A DNA stretch of 64,000 nt from an uncultured Geobacter sp. (GCA_903857795.1 CAIOGM010000150.1:1-64000); one strand, 5' to 3'. Positions 17,304 to 28,669 are shown, counted from the stretch's first letter. Numbers and translations are program-made. Notes: a model not told the origin generated them from the letters alone.

Positions 17304-18164
17304 ATGCAACAGTACGGTTTTATCGGACTCGGCATCATGGGCAGCGCCATGGCGCGCAACCTGATCACGGCAGGATATCAGGTCACGCTCTGGAACCGGA
17401 ACCCGGAGAAGTGCCGGGAGCTGGAGGCGCTGGGCGCCATGGTGGCAAACTCACCGGCCCGGGTGGCGGCCCACTGTCACATCACCTTCGCCATGCTGGC
17501 CGATCCTGCCGCGGCGCGGGCGGTCTGCTTCGGTGAAGAAGGGGTGCTCGCCGGGATGACGACCGGCAAGGGGTACGTGGATTTCTCCACCGTGGACGCC
17601 GCAACGAGCCAGGAGATCGGAGCTGCCATCACAGCCAAGGGGGGCCGTTTCCTGGAGGCGCCGGTCTCCGGCAGCAGAAAACCGGCGGAGGATGGGACCC
17701 TCATCATCCTCACCGCCGGAGAGCGGACCCTCTACGACGAGGCGCTCCCCTGTCTGGAAAAACTGGGGAAGAAGATACTCTACCTGGGCGAGGGGGGCAA
17801 CGGAGCGAAGATGAAGCTCGTGGTGAATATGATCATGGGGGGGATGATGGCAAATCTCTGCGAGGGGTTGGCGCTGGGGGCAAAGGCGGGGCTGGTACCG
17901 GCTGAGCTTCTCGACATCCTGGAGAGCGGCGCCGTGGCCAATCCCCTGTTCCGGCTCAAGGGGGGGAACATCCTTGCCGGAAATTTTGCTCCCGCGTTCC
18001 CGCTCAAGCATATGCAGAAGGATCTCCGGCTGGCCGTAGAGCTTGGGGACCGGCTGGGTCAACCGCTTCCCTGTGCCGCGGCGGTGAACGAACGGTTCAA
18101 GGAGGCGAAGAAAGAGGGGTTCGGGGAGGAGGACTTTTCGGCGCTCTACAAGACGGTCAGCTAG
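17304..18164 (+). CDS. Beta-hydroxyacid dehydrogenase, GhbD/GLYR type
   Basis: 286 residues; ATG 17304 has CAGGAG seven bases upstream. The NAD(P) motif GFIGLGIMGSAMARNL and the substrate motif FLEAPVSGSRKPAEDGTL define the 3-hydroxyisobutyrate dehydrogenase superfamily; the catalytic Lys lies in GNGAKMKLVVNMIMG. The closest characterised relatives known to me are Geobacter succinic semialdehyde/glyoxylate reductases (gamma-hydroxybutyrate dehydrogenase). Cytosolic, NADPH-dependent reduction of short aldehydes is likely. The 3' end of this gene recurs as relics at 19505-19709 and 21400-21444. Confidence 0.9.
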   Translation: MQQYGFIGLGIMGSAMARNLITAGYQVTLWNRNPEKCRELEALGAMVANSPARVAAHCHITFAMLADPAAARAVCFGEEGVLAGMTTGKGYVDFSTVDAATSQEIGAAITAKGGRFLEAPVSGSRKPAEDGTLIILTAGERTLYDEALPCLEKLGKKILYLGEGGNGAKMKLVVNMIMGGMMANLCEGLALGAKAGLVPAELLDILESGAVANPLFRLKGGNILAGNFAPAFPLKHMQKDLRLAVELGDRLGQPLPCAAAVNERFKEAKKEGFGEEDFSALYKTVS

Positions 18165-18165
18165 G

Positions 18166-18321
18166 TCTGTCCATGTCTATCATTTCGATTATTTCCAGCG
18201 GCAGGGTCTGCTGCTGGTAGGGAAGCCGCCGCAGGAGTAGCTTGGCGAAGAGATAGAATTTTTCCAGAGCCGTGTCCGTGAAGGTCATTATCTGACTGAT
18301 GAAACTGTACGTTTTGTAGGG
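18166..18321 (-). pseudogene. Fragment of type I restriction subunit HsdR (copy 1)
   Basis: About 52 residues on the minus strand, PYKTYSFISQIMTFTDTALE followed by KFYLFAKLLLRRLP and LPLEIIEMIDMD, match the helical region after the helicase domains of HsdR-type nucleases (typically LYSFLSQI, then LEKLYVF, LLRKLP and a final IDMDSYR). Nothing on either side continues the protein. A second, diverged copy lies at 19822-19940, colinear over 119 bases. This is a remnant of a lost restriction-modification system. Confidence 0.55.
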
Positions 18322-18376
18322 GTGAAGCAAAAACCTCATCTGCTTCGCCCTTTTCGCCACGAAGATCAAAGACGGG

Positions 18377-18526
18377 CCGCAAAATATATTTCATATCGTT
18401 TAGGTGTCAAAGTCGCCATCTTCCAGCCCATCAAGTAGTGTTTGGTCATACTCGTTCCACTCTTCACCGTCACAGGCCATGGCTTTGTACGTGTCAGCCA
18501 ATGAAAGATTGTCGTCCTGCTTCTTA
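18377..18526 (-). pseudogene. Remnant of a MazEF-like module (antitoxin 3' part and toxin 5' end)
   Basis: These 150 bases align without gaps to 20263-20412, the junction of the intact antitoxin and toxin genes: the antitoxin end (DTYKAMACDGEEWNEYDQ-like) and the toxin start MATLTPKRYEIYFA are both legible. The toxin body is missing; the frame runs on into ARL-stop. The copy is cut on its right by the dispersed repeat at 18540. Confidence 0.75.
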
Positions 18527-18539
18527 GGTTGTTAGCATC

Positions 18540-18672
18540 AATAAAGATACCATGCTCACTTCCACGGCTGTCATCCTGAGCGACAGCGAAGATCCGCTTC
18601 TGCTTGAACAGCAGATCCTTCACTTCGTTCAGGATGACAAACTGATAGGTATACTCTTTGTCGCGAATCACC
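18540..18672. repeat. Dispersed intergenic repeat, copy 2
   Basis: Second copy of the element at 4831-4975, with hairpin arms GTCATCCTGA (18570-18579) and TCAGGATGAC (18629-18638) and the same flanks. It lies exactly between the MazEF relic and a truncated exported gene, whose frame it enters, so its arrival probably caused or marks the truncation. Confidence 0.8.
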
Positions 18673-18905
18673 TTAACAAGTGATGGTCGAGCAATAAGTT
18701 TTCCCCGAAGAATATTGTCTAGAAGTGATCCTCCATTCTCCTTGGAGATTTGTGCACTGTATGGATAGAGCTGTTCGCGGTTATTGAAATCACCTGAAAA
18801 AGCAACTCCAGAATATATAAGCGGAGAATTATCTGGCGATGCCAAAACCTTACCCGCTTGAAGTACCAAGATCAGAATCACTGATACACATAAAAAATGC
18901 TTCAC
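18660..18905 (-). pseudogene. Exported protein truncated by dispersed repeat
   Basis: A GTG start at 18905 with AAGGGG upstream opens a frame with a good signal peptide (KHFLCVSVILILVLQAGKVLA) and about 55 mature residues (SPDNSPLIYSGVAFSGDF to LIARPSLV). It then enters the repeat at 18672 and continues as repeat-derived sequence (DKEYTYQFVILNEVKDLLF) and antisense of the MazEF relic. The native C-terminus is gone. No family recognised. Confidence 0.55.
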
Positions 18906-19214
18906 GATGCTACCCCTTATTTTTTTCAATATTAAACATTGAACTTCTGACGACCATTTAGAAGCGTCCCCTTTCTTTCCCCCTTGGAATGCGCTACACA
19001 CGAGAGACGATAGCTTTGCGTCACCCCGTGGCCCATATTTGTCCTTTTCCATGACGAAGAGAGCAACTCCTGCAGCAGTCCAGCCTCCGGATGACCTGCG
19101 ACTAGACCCTCTTCACGATTCGTACCGGAATCGCCACATTATCTAACTACCTGTTTTCATGTGTTTGTCTATGCAGAAAAGGTCCACGAACGTGGCGCAA
19201 GGGGGGAAGCATTT

Positions 19215-19229
19215 GTTAATTTTATTAAC
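19215..19229. promoter_or_regulatory. Palindromic operator-like site 1
   Basis: GTTAATTTTATTAAC, a perfect inverted repeat GTTAAT-3-ATTAAC. The same arms with a different spacer occur at 19344-19358, and a half-site (ATTAAC) at 19288-19293. Two exact 15-mers within 130 bases in an AT-rich spot suggest a repressor operator. No intact gene follows on either side, so it may have outlived its gene. Confidence 0.45.
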
Positions 19230-19343
19230 ATCATTTTTTTTAAGCTGCAAAATCAGCACGTTACAAGACAACTTCATTTGCGATAAAATTAACATATAAA
19301 TTTTTAGCGTGCTTTTTCAGCCAGTTGGCGCGCACACCCATAT

Positions 19344-19358
19344 GTTAATATTATTAAC
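19344..19358. promoter_or_regulatory. Palindromic operator-like site 2
   Basis: GTTAATATTATTAAC, the same perfect dyad as site 1 with spacer ATT. The centres of the two sites are 129 bases apart, close to a whole number of helical turns, which would allow looping by a dimeric regulator. Confidence 0.45.
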
Positions 19359-19504
19359 ACTCATGCCCCGGCCATTCGTACTTCAGCCACGAACAGCAAA
19401 AACTCTCCCATTGGAACCCCAAATCAAGGACACCTGCCTGCTCCTTTCATCGCCAATTACCGGCCGATTGAATATCCACCTCTCATGCACAGCACATCCG
19501 GCAG

Positions 19505-19709
19505 TATCTGAGCGAGGAGGGCGACGGAGCAACGATGAATCTCGTAGTGAAATGTAATCATGGGGGGGATGATGGCGAATCTCTGCGAGGGGATGGAGCT
19601 GGGACAACCGCTCCCCTGCGCCGCCGCGGTGAATGAACGGTTCAAGGAAGCGAAGAAAGAGGGGTTCGGCGAAGAGGACTTTTCGGCGCTCTGCAAGACG
19701 GTCAGCTAG
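19505..19709 (+). pseudogene. Deleted, frameshifted copy of the GhbD-type gene 3' half
   Basis: The sequence matches 17780-18164 in two blocks: the region around the catalytic Lys (GATGAATCTCGTAGTGAAAT with frame damage) and the last 40 codons (PLPCAAAVNERFKEAKKEGF to ALCKTVS-stop). About 170 bases between them are missing. It has no start and cannot be functional. It marks a duplication of the region around 17.8-20.4 kb. Confidence 0.8.
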
Positions 19710-19821
19710 GTGATTGAGTTGCTTTCGACAGCGAGAATCGGGAGCGGCTTTCCGCAAGGAGGGGGGGACACGCTGTGATTTCAACCTCTGCGAGGAGTTA
19801 TTCCTTCACCGCATCCGTTGC

Positions 19822-19940
19822 CCATGTCGATCATTTCGATTATTTCCAGCGACAGGGTCTGTTTCTGGTAGGGGAGTTGCCACAGGAGCAGCTTGGCAAA
19901 GAGATTGAATTTTTCCAGCGCCGTGTCCGTGAAGGTCATT
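19822..19940 (-). pseudogene. Fragment of type I restriction subunit HsdR (copy 2)
   Basis: Colinear with 18171-18289 over 119 bases without gaps. Reads MTFTDTALEKFNLFAKLLLW then QLPYQKQTLSLEIIEMIDM on the minus strand. The two copies differ at scattered positions, so the duplication is not recent. It lies just downstream of the intact MazF-like toxin gene. Confidence 0.5.
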
Positions 19941-19969
19941 GGCGGTCAACCTTTGGGGGATATCTGTAC

Positions 19970-20305
19970 CTATTCTCCATACATTTCAGTAATAATAAGA
20001 CGCAGTTGAGAGGATTCGTCACTTGGCAATTGAGCAATTTTCTTCTTCAGCCTTATTTTGCTGATGGTTCTTATCTGATCGACGGCGATTTCAGCTTGTT
20101 TGCCGGCACAATCAATCTGAAGGCGTGTTCTCCATGTCGGGTGAATTTTTGAAGTCAGCGGGCAAACCACAACGGTTTCCAAATATTTATTCATAGCATC
20201 ATCACTGATAATAACGACAGGCCGAATTTTACAGATTTCTCCGCCAAGGGTAGGATTCAGGTCCGCAAAATATATTTCGTACCGTTTAGGTGTCAAAGTC
20301 GCCAT
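19970..20305 (-). CDS. MazF/PemK-family toxin
   Basis: 111 residues from the ATG at 20305 (an ATG at 20308 is also in frame). The SH3-like toxin fold is seen in KRYEIYFADLNPTLGGEICK, IRPVVIISDDAMN and VVVCPLTSKI. Family members are sequence-specific endoribonucleases that stop translation until neutralised. It overlaps the upstream antitoxin gene by about 20 bases, the normal antitoxin-toxin order. The N-terminus is duplicated in the relic at 18377-18526. Confidence 0.88.
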   Translation of the reverse strand: MATLTPKRYEIYFADLNPTLGGEICKIRPVVIISDDAMNKYLETVVVCPLTSKIHPTWRTRLQIDCAGKQAEIAVDQIRTISKIRLKKKIAQLPSDESSQLRLIITEMYGE

Positions 20306-20558
20306 CATCTATCCCATCAAGCAGAGTTTGGTCGTACTCGTTCCACTCTTCACCGTCACAGGCCATGGCTTTGTATGTGTCCGCCAATGAAAGCTTGTCG
20401 TCCTGCTTCTTACGGAGAAGAATCCCTTGAGCGGTTTCCTCCAAAACAAGGGAGTCAGTGAATCCATATTTTTGTAAGAGGTTTTTGGGTAAACGAACAC
20501 CCAAGGAGTTGCCTATATGCACGATCTTAATATCTCTGGTGCGTAATGCTTTTTCCAT
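20286..20558 (-). CDS. AbrB/MazE-type antitoxin
   Basis: 90 residues from the ATG at 20558. IKIVHIGNSLGVRLPKNLLQ is a swapped-hairpin AbrB/SpoVT DNA-binding domain as in MazE/PemI; the acidic C-terminus (CDGEEWNEYDQTLLDGIDDG) would wrap the toxin. It should bind the toxin and repress its own promoter. A longer in-frame extension upstream has no ribosome site and crosses repeats, so it was not used. Confidence 0.85.
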   Translation of the reverse strand: MEKALRTRDIKIVHIGNSLGVRLPKNLLQKYGFTDSLVLEETAQGILLRKKQDDKLSLADTYKAMACDGEEWNEYDQTLLDGIDDGDFDT

Positions 20559-20756
20559 GGCGGCGCCTGTGGCCTCATAGCGGCAGTTTTTAGTAATTAC
20601 AGTAATTACAAGTTGCCATAACAAACAAAATTGATCAAGACAAAAAGCCTGATACGCGGAGACACGAAGTGATGCCCCACGGGGGCGCCCGTTGATCCAA
20701 GCTTGCGGTGCTCGCAAATTCTCACACTGTACGATTAGATTTTGGTCCAGCGCCAC

Positions 20757-20850
20757 CGAAACCCCATCCCCCTCCCAACCTCCCCCTTGAAGGGGGAGGA
20801 GCCTATAAATCCCCTCCCTTTCAAGGGAGGGTTAGGGTGGGGATGGGTTA
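20757..20850. repeat. Imperfect palindrome CCCCATCCCC/GGGGATGGGT
   Basis: Two nested inverted repeats: CTCCCCCTTGAAGGGGGAG and CCCTCCCTTTCAAGGGAGGG, bounded by ACCCCATCCCC and GGGGATGGGT. This is the common intergenic palindrome of many proteobacterial genomes; similar blocks occur at 21096-21330 and 29370-29430. It can fold in RNA on either strand. Confidence 0.75.
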
Positions 20851-20933
20851 AAAGCGTAATCAGCGGATAAATGGTTGTTTGTACTGCTGCCAATGGCTGC
20901 TTAGGCTAATCGTACAGTGCGCAAATTCTGTCA

Positions 20934-21045
20934 TTGCGAGTGACTTGTACTGAGCGTAGTCGAAGCAAGCGAAGCAATCTTGAAACCGGCAACATGCTGA
21001 AATAAAGGGAGATTACTTCGTCACTTCGTTCATCGTAAAGGCTCT
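20934..21045. repeat. REP-like element (TCATTGCGAG type)
   Basis: Starts TCATTGCGAGTGACTTGTAC and contains GAAGCAAGCGAAGCAATCTT; the right part (GGGAGATTACTTCGTCACTT then CGTTCATCGTAA) is the degenerate reverse complement. This is a worn intergenic palindrome with no coding content. Confidence 0.6.
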
Positions 21046-21095
21046 GAATAGACTTTTTGCGACCTGATTGCGCCAATCTGCGGCTCTCTACGTTC

Positions 21096-21330
21096 CTTCC
21101 CTTTCAAGGGGGAGGTCAGGAGAGGGATGGGGTTGTAGGGCGACGTTCTTACCCCATCCCCACTCCGACCCTCTCCCACTGAGGGGAGAGGGAGGATTAG
21201 TTAGGGTCAAGAAAAATTGCCCGACTAAAATTGCTGCAATTTCAAAGCTGCTGTCGCACTCAACGTCCCCTCTCCCCTCGTGGGAGAGGCCCATCCTGCG
21301 CGGAGTCGAAGGGGACATGGTGAGGAGCAA
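21096..21330. repeat. Cluster of CCCTCTCCC-type palindromes
   Basis: Contains CCCTTTCAAGGGGGAGG, ACCCCATCCCCACTCCGACC, CTCTCCCACTGAGGGGAGAG and CCCTCTCCCCTCGTGGGAGA with partial inverted partners. It belongs to the same class as 20757-20850. No gene is visible between the MazEF module and ribE apart from these repeats and the relic at 21400. Confidence 0.7.
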
Positions 21331-21399
21331 GACAGCGCTATGAATGACATAGCCGACCTTGTCCTTCTCCCGATCTATCCAGGCATCGGACACATGGGG

Positions 21400-21444
21400 C
21401 ACGGGGACGAGGATTTTTCTGCTCTTTACAGGGTAGTACGGTAG
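21400..21444 (+). pseudogene. Third, short relic of a GhbD-type 3' end
   Basis: Encodes HGDEDFSALYRVVR-stop, aligned with GEEDFSALYKTVS-stop at the end of the dehydrogenase gene (18164) and of its relic (19709). It is more diverged than the other relic. It lies 11 bases before the ribE stop, tail to tail. Confidence 0.55.
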
Positions 21445-21454
21445 CTATCGGCTC

Positions 21455-22105
21455 TCAGACGAACCCGTTGCGAGCGAGGAGATCGAGGGTGACGCCGCCG
21501 GGATCCGCATCCCCCCTCCCGGTCAGCAACCGCTCCACGTACTTCCCGATGATGTCGCACTCGATGTTCACCCGCTCCCCCGGCTTGCGCTTCAGAAGTG
21601 TCGTCATGGTGGCTGTGTGGGGAATGATGGTGACGGAAAAATCCGGGCCGGAGACAGAGTTCACGGTGAGGCTGACGCCGTCGATGGTGACCGAGCCTTT
21701 CGTCACCAGGTAGCGCGCCATGGCCGGTTCCAGGAGGCGGAAGGTGAAGACGATGGATCCCGAGAGCTCCCGCCGCTCCTCCACCCGGGCGATACAGTCC
21801 ACATGGCCGGTGACCAGATGCCCCCCCAGCCGGTCGGAGAGTCGCAGTGCCCGCTCCAGATTGACCAGGTCGCCGCTCTTCAGCGCGCCGAGGGTGCTCC
21901 GCTCCAGGCTCTCCGGGGAGACATCGAAGGTCACCCCCCCGGACTCCTGCCGCGTCACCGTCAGACAGACCCCGTTCACCGCCACCGAATCCCCCAGACG
22001 GATCTCGGCCAGAGGCAGCGCCGTCGTTACGGTCAACCGACCCGCCTCGCCGGAGCGGATCAATCCGGTCACCTTTCCCACATCTTCAACGAGTCCTGTG
22101 AACAT
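21455..22105 (-). CDS. ribE: Riboflavin synthase, alpha chain
   Basis: 216 residues. Converts two molecules of 6,7-dimethyl-8-ribityllumazine to riboflavin. The two tandem lumazine-binding barrels are clear: MFTGLVEDVGKV with AVNGVCLTV in the first, GHVDCIARV and TIDGVSLTVNSV in the second. It is the last gene of the minus-strand comEB-nrdR-ribD-ribE unit, nine bases after ribD. ribBA and ribH, which often follow in related genomes, are replaced here by the decayed island. Confidence 0.96.
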   Translation of the reverse strand: MFTGLVEDVGKVTGLIRSGEAGRLTVTTALPLAEIRLGDSVAVNGVCLTVTRQESGGVTFDVSPESLERSTLGALKSGDLVNLERALRLSDRLGGHLVTGHVDCIARVEERRELSGSIVFTFRLLEPAMARYLVTKGSVTIDGVSLTVNSVSGPDFSVTIIPHTATMTTLLKRKPGERVNIECDIIGKYVERLLTGRGDADPGGVTLDLLARNGFV

Positions 22106-22114
22106 AAGTTCCCC

Positions 22115-23224
22115 TTACCACCGGCTGAGGTAGCCGGAAACCATGAGGTCGTCGCCGAACCGCCGCACCTCGATCTCCTCCAGCCTGGTGGCCTGGGACA
22201 TCTTCTCGACACCAACCCCGGCAAAGGGGGCACGCCCCTCTCCCCCCACCAGCTTGGCCCCGTAGAAGAGGATGAGCCGGTCGATGAGCCCCTGCCGCAG
22301 GAGCGCCCCGGCCAGCTCGCCACCGCTCTCCACCAGGAGTGATTGAACCCCCCGCTGCCCCAACTGGCACAGCAGGTCAGGCAGATCAACCCGCCCGCCC
22401 TCTTCCCGGCAGATGATCAGCTCCGCCCCTAGCGCTCTAAAAGGGGCCAGCCGCCCCTCGGCCTGCTCCACCGTGGCGATGAGTGTCGGCGCTGTCGACG
22501 CTACGCCGAAGAGCCGGGCGTCAGGGGGGGTCCGAAGGCGGCTGTCAACCACCACCCGGAGTGGGTCTCTCCCCCCGCGGGGGAGCCGGCAGGTCAGCTG
22601 CGGATCGTCAGCACGTACCGTCTCCACCCCCACCATGAGGGCGTCGTGTTCCGCCCGGAGCCGATGGACATACAGCCGGGCCTGCTCGCCGGTGATCCAC
22701 TGGGAATCGCCGGAGGCGGTGGCTGTTTTGCCATCCAGGGTCAGGGCGCTCTTCACCGTGACAAAGGGGAGAGCGGTGGTGATCTGCTTGATGAATGGAC
22801 CGTTGAGACGGCGACAGTGGGTCTCCAGCAGCCCCGGATAGGTCGGAATCCCGGCGGCGCGGAGCCTTGCTATCCCCTCCCCGGAGACCCTGGGATTGGG
22901 ATCAACCATCCCCGCATAGACCCGCCCGACGTGCGCGGCGATGAGCGCGTCACAACAGGGGGGAGTCTTGCCGAAATGGCTGCACGGCTCCAGGGTCACG
23001 AAGAGGTCGGCCCCCCGGGCCAGCTCTCCCGCCTCCCGGAGTGCATGGACCTCGGCATGGGGGGTCCCGGCCTTACGATGCCAGCCGCGCCCCACGATCT
23101 CGCCCTCCCGGACGATGACGCACCCCACCGGAGGATTCGGGCTGGTTCTGCCGACCCCCTTCCGGGCCAGGGCGATGGCCCGGCCCATCATCTTCTCAAG
23201 GTAGGCGATATGAGGGGTGGTCAT
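22115..23224 (-). CDS. ribD: Bifunctional diaminohydroxyphosphoribosylaminopyrimidine deaminase / reductase
   Basis: 369 residues, both activities. The N-terminal zinc deaminase domain has [11 protein letters not shown] and [16 protein letters not shown]; the C-terminal reductase domain begins near residue 150 ([20 protein letters not shown]) and contains [14 protein letters not shown] and [14 protein letters not shown]. It performs the second and third steps of riboflavin synthesis. The start ATG overlaps the nrdR stop (ATGA), so the two are translationally coupled. Confidence 0.96.
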   Translation of the reverse strand: MTTPHIAYLEKMMGRAIALARKGVGRTSPNPPVGCVIVREGEIVGRGWHRKAGTPHAEVHALREAGELARGADLFVTLEPCSHFGKTPPCCDALIAAHVGRVYAGMVDPNPRVSGEGIARLRAAGIPTYPGLLETHCRRLNGPFIKQITTALPFVTVKSALTLDGKTATASGDSQWITGEQARLYVHRLRAEHDALMVGVETVRADDPQLTCRLPRGGRDPLRVVVDSRLRTPPDARLFGVASTAPTLIATVEQAEGRLAPFRALGAELIICREEGGRVDLPDLLCQLGQRGVQSLLVESGGELAGALLRQGLIDRLILFYGAKLVGGEGRAPFAGVGVEKMSQATRLEEIEVRRFGDDLMVSGYLSRW

Positions 23225-23700
23225 TTTTGCGAAGGGATGCGCAAGCCGCCGCTGGTGAGGAGTTCCTGCAACTCGGACATGAACTCGTTGATATCCTTGA
23301 AGGAGCGGTAGACCGAGGCGAAGCGGACATAGGCCACCTCATCCACATCGTGGAGTTCAGCCATGACCCACTCCCCGATGGTGGGGGTCGGGACCTCCCG
23401 GTCGCTCCCCTCCTGAAGGCGGGCCTCTACCCGGTCCGCCAGCCGCTGTATGGTCTCGGAGGAGACCGGCCGCTTCTCGCACGCCTTCTGCACCCCGGAG
23501 ATGAGCTTCAGCCGGTCGAAGGGCTCCCGCCGGCCATCCTTCTTGATGACCAGGGGCTGCAGCTCCTCCACCCGCTCATAGGTGGTAAACCGCTTGCCGC
23601 ACGCTTCGCATCCGCGACGGCGGCGGATGGCGGTGTTGTCCTTGTCCGGACGGGAGTCGATGACCTTGGTATCGAGGGAGGTGCAGAAGGGGCATTTCAT
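23221..23700 (-). CDS. nrdR: Transcriptional repressor NrdR
   Basis: 159 residues. A zinc ribbon ([17 protein letters not shown], then [17 protein letters not shown]) precedes an ATP-cone domain ([20 protein letters not shown]). NrdR senses ATP/dATP and represses ribonucleotide reductase genes by binding paired NrdR boxes. It is coupled by ATGA overlaps to the deaminase gene before it and ribD after it, the usual order in this group. Confidence 0.96.
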   Translation of the reverse strand: MKCPFCTSLDTKVIDSRPDKDNTAIRRRRGCEACGKRFTTYERVEELQPLVIKKDGRREPFDRLKLISGVQKACEKRPVSSETIQRLADRVEARLQEGSDREVPTPTIGEWVMAELHDVDEVAYVRFASVYRSFKDINEFMSELQELLTSGGLRIPSQK

Positions 23701-24164
23701 GGTGCGCCCCCTGCGGCAGTGAGGGAAAACTTCTCTATCACGAGACCGGACTCGGCCACCATCTCCTGAGAGAGCTGGTCCGCATACCCCTCCTCGTAGA
23801 CCACTCGCCGAATACCGGCGTTGATGATCATCTTGGCGCAGATGATACAGGGCATGGTGGTGGAGTAGAGGGTGGCCCCGTCGATGTTCGTTCCATGCTT
23901 GGCCGCCTGGATGATGGCGTTCTGCTCGGCGTGGAGCCCCCGGCAGAGCTCATGCCGTTCTCCGGAGGGAACATTCAGTTTCGCCCGGAGACAGCCGGTC
24001 TCGTCACAGTGGGTGATCCCGGTGGGAACACCGTTGTAGCCGGTGGCGAGGATGTTCTTCTCCTTCACCAGCACCGCCCCCACCTGCCGCCGGAGGCAGG
24101 ATGAGCGCCGCGCCACCAGCCGCGTAATCTCCATAAAATATTCATCCCAGCCGGGTCGGGTCAT
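23697..24164 (-). CDS. dCMP deaminase / ComE operon protein 2 family
   Basis: 155 residues from the ATG at 24164, preceded by GCGAGGT; the in-frame ATG at 24191 has no site. Zinc-dependent cytidine-type deaminase: [11 protein letters not shown] carries the His ligand and catalytic Glu, [16 protein letters not shown] the two Cys. An extra Cys/His set ([24 protein letters not shown]) is typical of dCMP deaminases. It supplies dUMP for thymidylate. First gene of the riboflavin operon. Confidence 0.93.
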   Translation of the reverse strand: MTRPGWDEYFMEITRLVARRSSCLRRQVGAVLVKEKNILATGYNGVPTGITHCDETGCLRAKLNVPSGERHELCRGLHAEQNAIIQAAKHGTNIDGATLYSTTMPCIICAKMIINAGIRRVVYEEGYADQLSQEMVAESGLVIEKFSLTAAGGAP

Positions 24165-24196
24165 AGTTGCTCTTACCTCGCAAGAATGCATGATCG

Positions 24197-24427
24197 TTAC
24201 GCCGCAATCCGATAATGCCGCACATCTACTTCCGCCCCGCCTCCGGCGACCTCTTCAACAGTCTTGAAGAGCTGCTCTGCCACAGTTTCGTCAAGATATT
24301 CTTCGCCGCAATTCCCACAGACTCGGGCCGGCACCTTTTTGACAACCAACGTCAAACCACTCCGCTCCAACGTCATGGTGGCTGTCCCGTTTTCAGTTTC
24401 ACCCGATTTACAGATGACGCACTTCAT
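24197..24427 (-). CDS. YgiT/MqsA-type zinc-finger antitoxin
   Basis: 76 residues; ATG 24427 follows CAAGGAGG. Two Cys pairs ([10 protein letters not shown] and [13 protein letters not shown]) form the YgiT-type zinc finger of MqsA-like antitoxins, and the C-terminus [11 protein letters not shown] is helical. It usually pairs with a DUF4258 or MqsR toxin encoded just upstream; here only the N-terminal part of such a toxin remains, making this an orphan antitoxin. It begins five bases after the deaminase gene's alternative start, on the same strand. Confidence 0.75.
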   Translation of the reverse strand: MKCVICKSGETENGTATMTLERSGLTLVVKKVPARVCGNCGEEYLDETVAEQLFKTVEEVAGGGAEVDVRHYRIAA

Positions 24428-24607
24428 GACTGCCTCCTTGTGCTGGATCCACCCAAGGACCAGAGCGCATGGGTAAGGATAATCATCGGGATAACTTTGA
24501 ATTTTCGTCGCTTCTGCAAGGACGGTTCGAATCTCTTGCGGACTGAACCCCCGCTCCGACATCCTCTTGAGTGCATGAACTCGAAAGATCAGCGTATGCT
24601 CTAAAGG
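24428..24607 (-). pseudogene. Truncated DUF4258-type toxin
   Basis: The frame upstream of and continuous with the YgiT gene reads FRVHALKRMSERGFSPQEIR and SYPDDYPYPCALVLGW, the N-terminal half of DUF4258 toxins (HALKRM.ERGI, then YPDD.PYPS.L.LG). The usual second half, with the conserved His and the closing strands, is missing: LGW is followed directly by IQHKEAV and the antitoxin Met. No good start codon is visible at its 5' end. It is an in-frame internal deletion. Confidence 0.6.
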
Positions 24608-24649
24608 TCACTCCCGTCCCCCGAATTCATGACGCTCCCAATATCCGAC

Positions 24650-24700
24650 GACTGCTCTTCTCGCTCCCAAGCTCCAGCGTGGGAACAAGAGAGCAGCCCC
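24650..24700. repeat. GCTCCAGCGTGGGAAC palindrome
   Basis: CGCTCCCAAGCTCCAGCGTGGGAACAAGAG resembles the widespread intergenic palindrome CGTTCCCACGCTCCAGCGTGGGAACG. A related, worn copy is found around 28940-28972 (CTGGAGCGTGGGAACGAGAA). Otherwise 24608-24732 holds nothing recognisable. Confidence 0.5.
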
Positions 24701-24732
24701 GAAACGTTAAGCTGGACGGGGTACCGATATGT

Positions 24733-27949
<3,217 letters not shown>

Positions 27950-27980
27950 GGTGTCACATATTCCTTTTCTTCGTTATATA

Positions 27981-28304
27981 TCAGACAATTCGCTGCCCGG
28001 TTTCAAGAATTTCCTTCACGAAAGGATCGGGGTTTTCAAGGTCTCTACGGGAAAACACATGGGGTTCGATTCGCAGGTCTATGGATCTGGTTAAACGAAG
28101 CAGTCTCAACCCGTCGTCAAAGGTGTCGATTTCATCGGTATCCCAGAATACTGCCAGATCAATATCACTGTCTTTTCTTTGGGTTCCTTTTGCATAAGAT
28201 CCGAACAGATATAGTCGTGAGACCGGAATGTGGTCGTTCACCAGCAGATTCAAGTAGCTGTCGATGGATTGTCGAATCAACGGATTATCATCGAGCTGAG
28301 CCAT
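27981..28304 (-). CDS. MNT-type nucleotidyltransferase antitoxin
   Basis: 107 residues. The minimal nucleotidyltransferase signature GS-x10-DxD is present in LFGSYAKGTQRKDSDIDLAV, with a third acid expected in the strand IDLRIEPHV. Such MNT proteins neutralise HEPN toxins, in known cases by adding AMP to a tyrosine near the HEPN active site. It overlaps the HEPN gene by 28 bases. It lies upstream of valS on the same strand but is probably a separate unit. Confidence 0.88.
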   Translation of the reverse strand: MAQLDDNPLIRQSIDSYLNLLVNDHIPVSRLYLFGSYAKGTQRKDSDIDLAVFWDTDEIDTFDDGLRLLRLTRSIDLRIEPHVFSRRDLENPDPFVKEILETGQRIV

Positions 28305-28669
28305 TGCCTGATTTCCTTTATCCTTGAAATTCGCTCCAGAGTGTATTCCGGTGTCGCTTTGTTCTGCATTGCGTGTTTGAAGTCTGGATAGCGTCCCCTG
28401 ATATTGTAGGTGGTGACCTCAAGAAGAAAATCTTCTTGCTCATTATCCGCAGCCAATCCCGCTTCTCTGGCCAACTTGAGTAAGTGATGAGTAAATGGAG
28501 GGGTAGCGTCCTTGTTTTGAACATAGAGTGCCTTCAGCATCTTTTCAAGCACCAAGTGGCCGACAAAAAGCGCCCAGGCAAAATGGCCTTTATCAAAAAG
28601 GCTTTCCATAACCGGAAGGTCCTGCTCGGAGGATTCAAGCCAGAATCGAACATGCTCTTCTTTGGTCAT
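28277..28669 (-). CDS. HEPN-domain toxin
   Basis: 130 residues, all helical. FWLESSEQDLPVMESLFDKG, HFAWALFVGHLVLEKMLKAL and the motif RYPDFKH (R-x5-H, within the R-x4-6-H pattern of HEPN ribonucleases) identify it. With the following MNT gene it forms a two-gene toxin-antitoxin pair, toxin first. Its 5' end overlaps the broken UPF0175 gene upstream, suggesting it was inserted into or fused onto an older module. Confidence 0.87.
   Translation of the reverse strand: MTKEEHVRFWLESSEQDLPVMESLFDKGHFAWALFVGHLVLEKMLKALYVQNKDATPPFTHHLLKLAREAGLAADNEQEDFLLEVTTYNIRGRYPDFKHAMQNKATPEYTLERISRIKEIRQWLSSMIIR

Noticed and set aside
19309-19557. Plus-strand frame of 82 codons
   Set aside because: It runs through the operator-like dyad and the ghbD relic, with no start signal.
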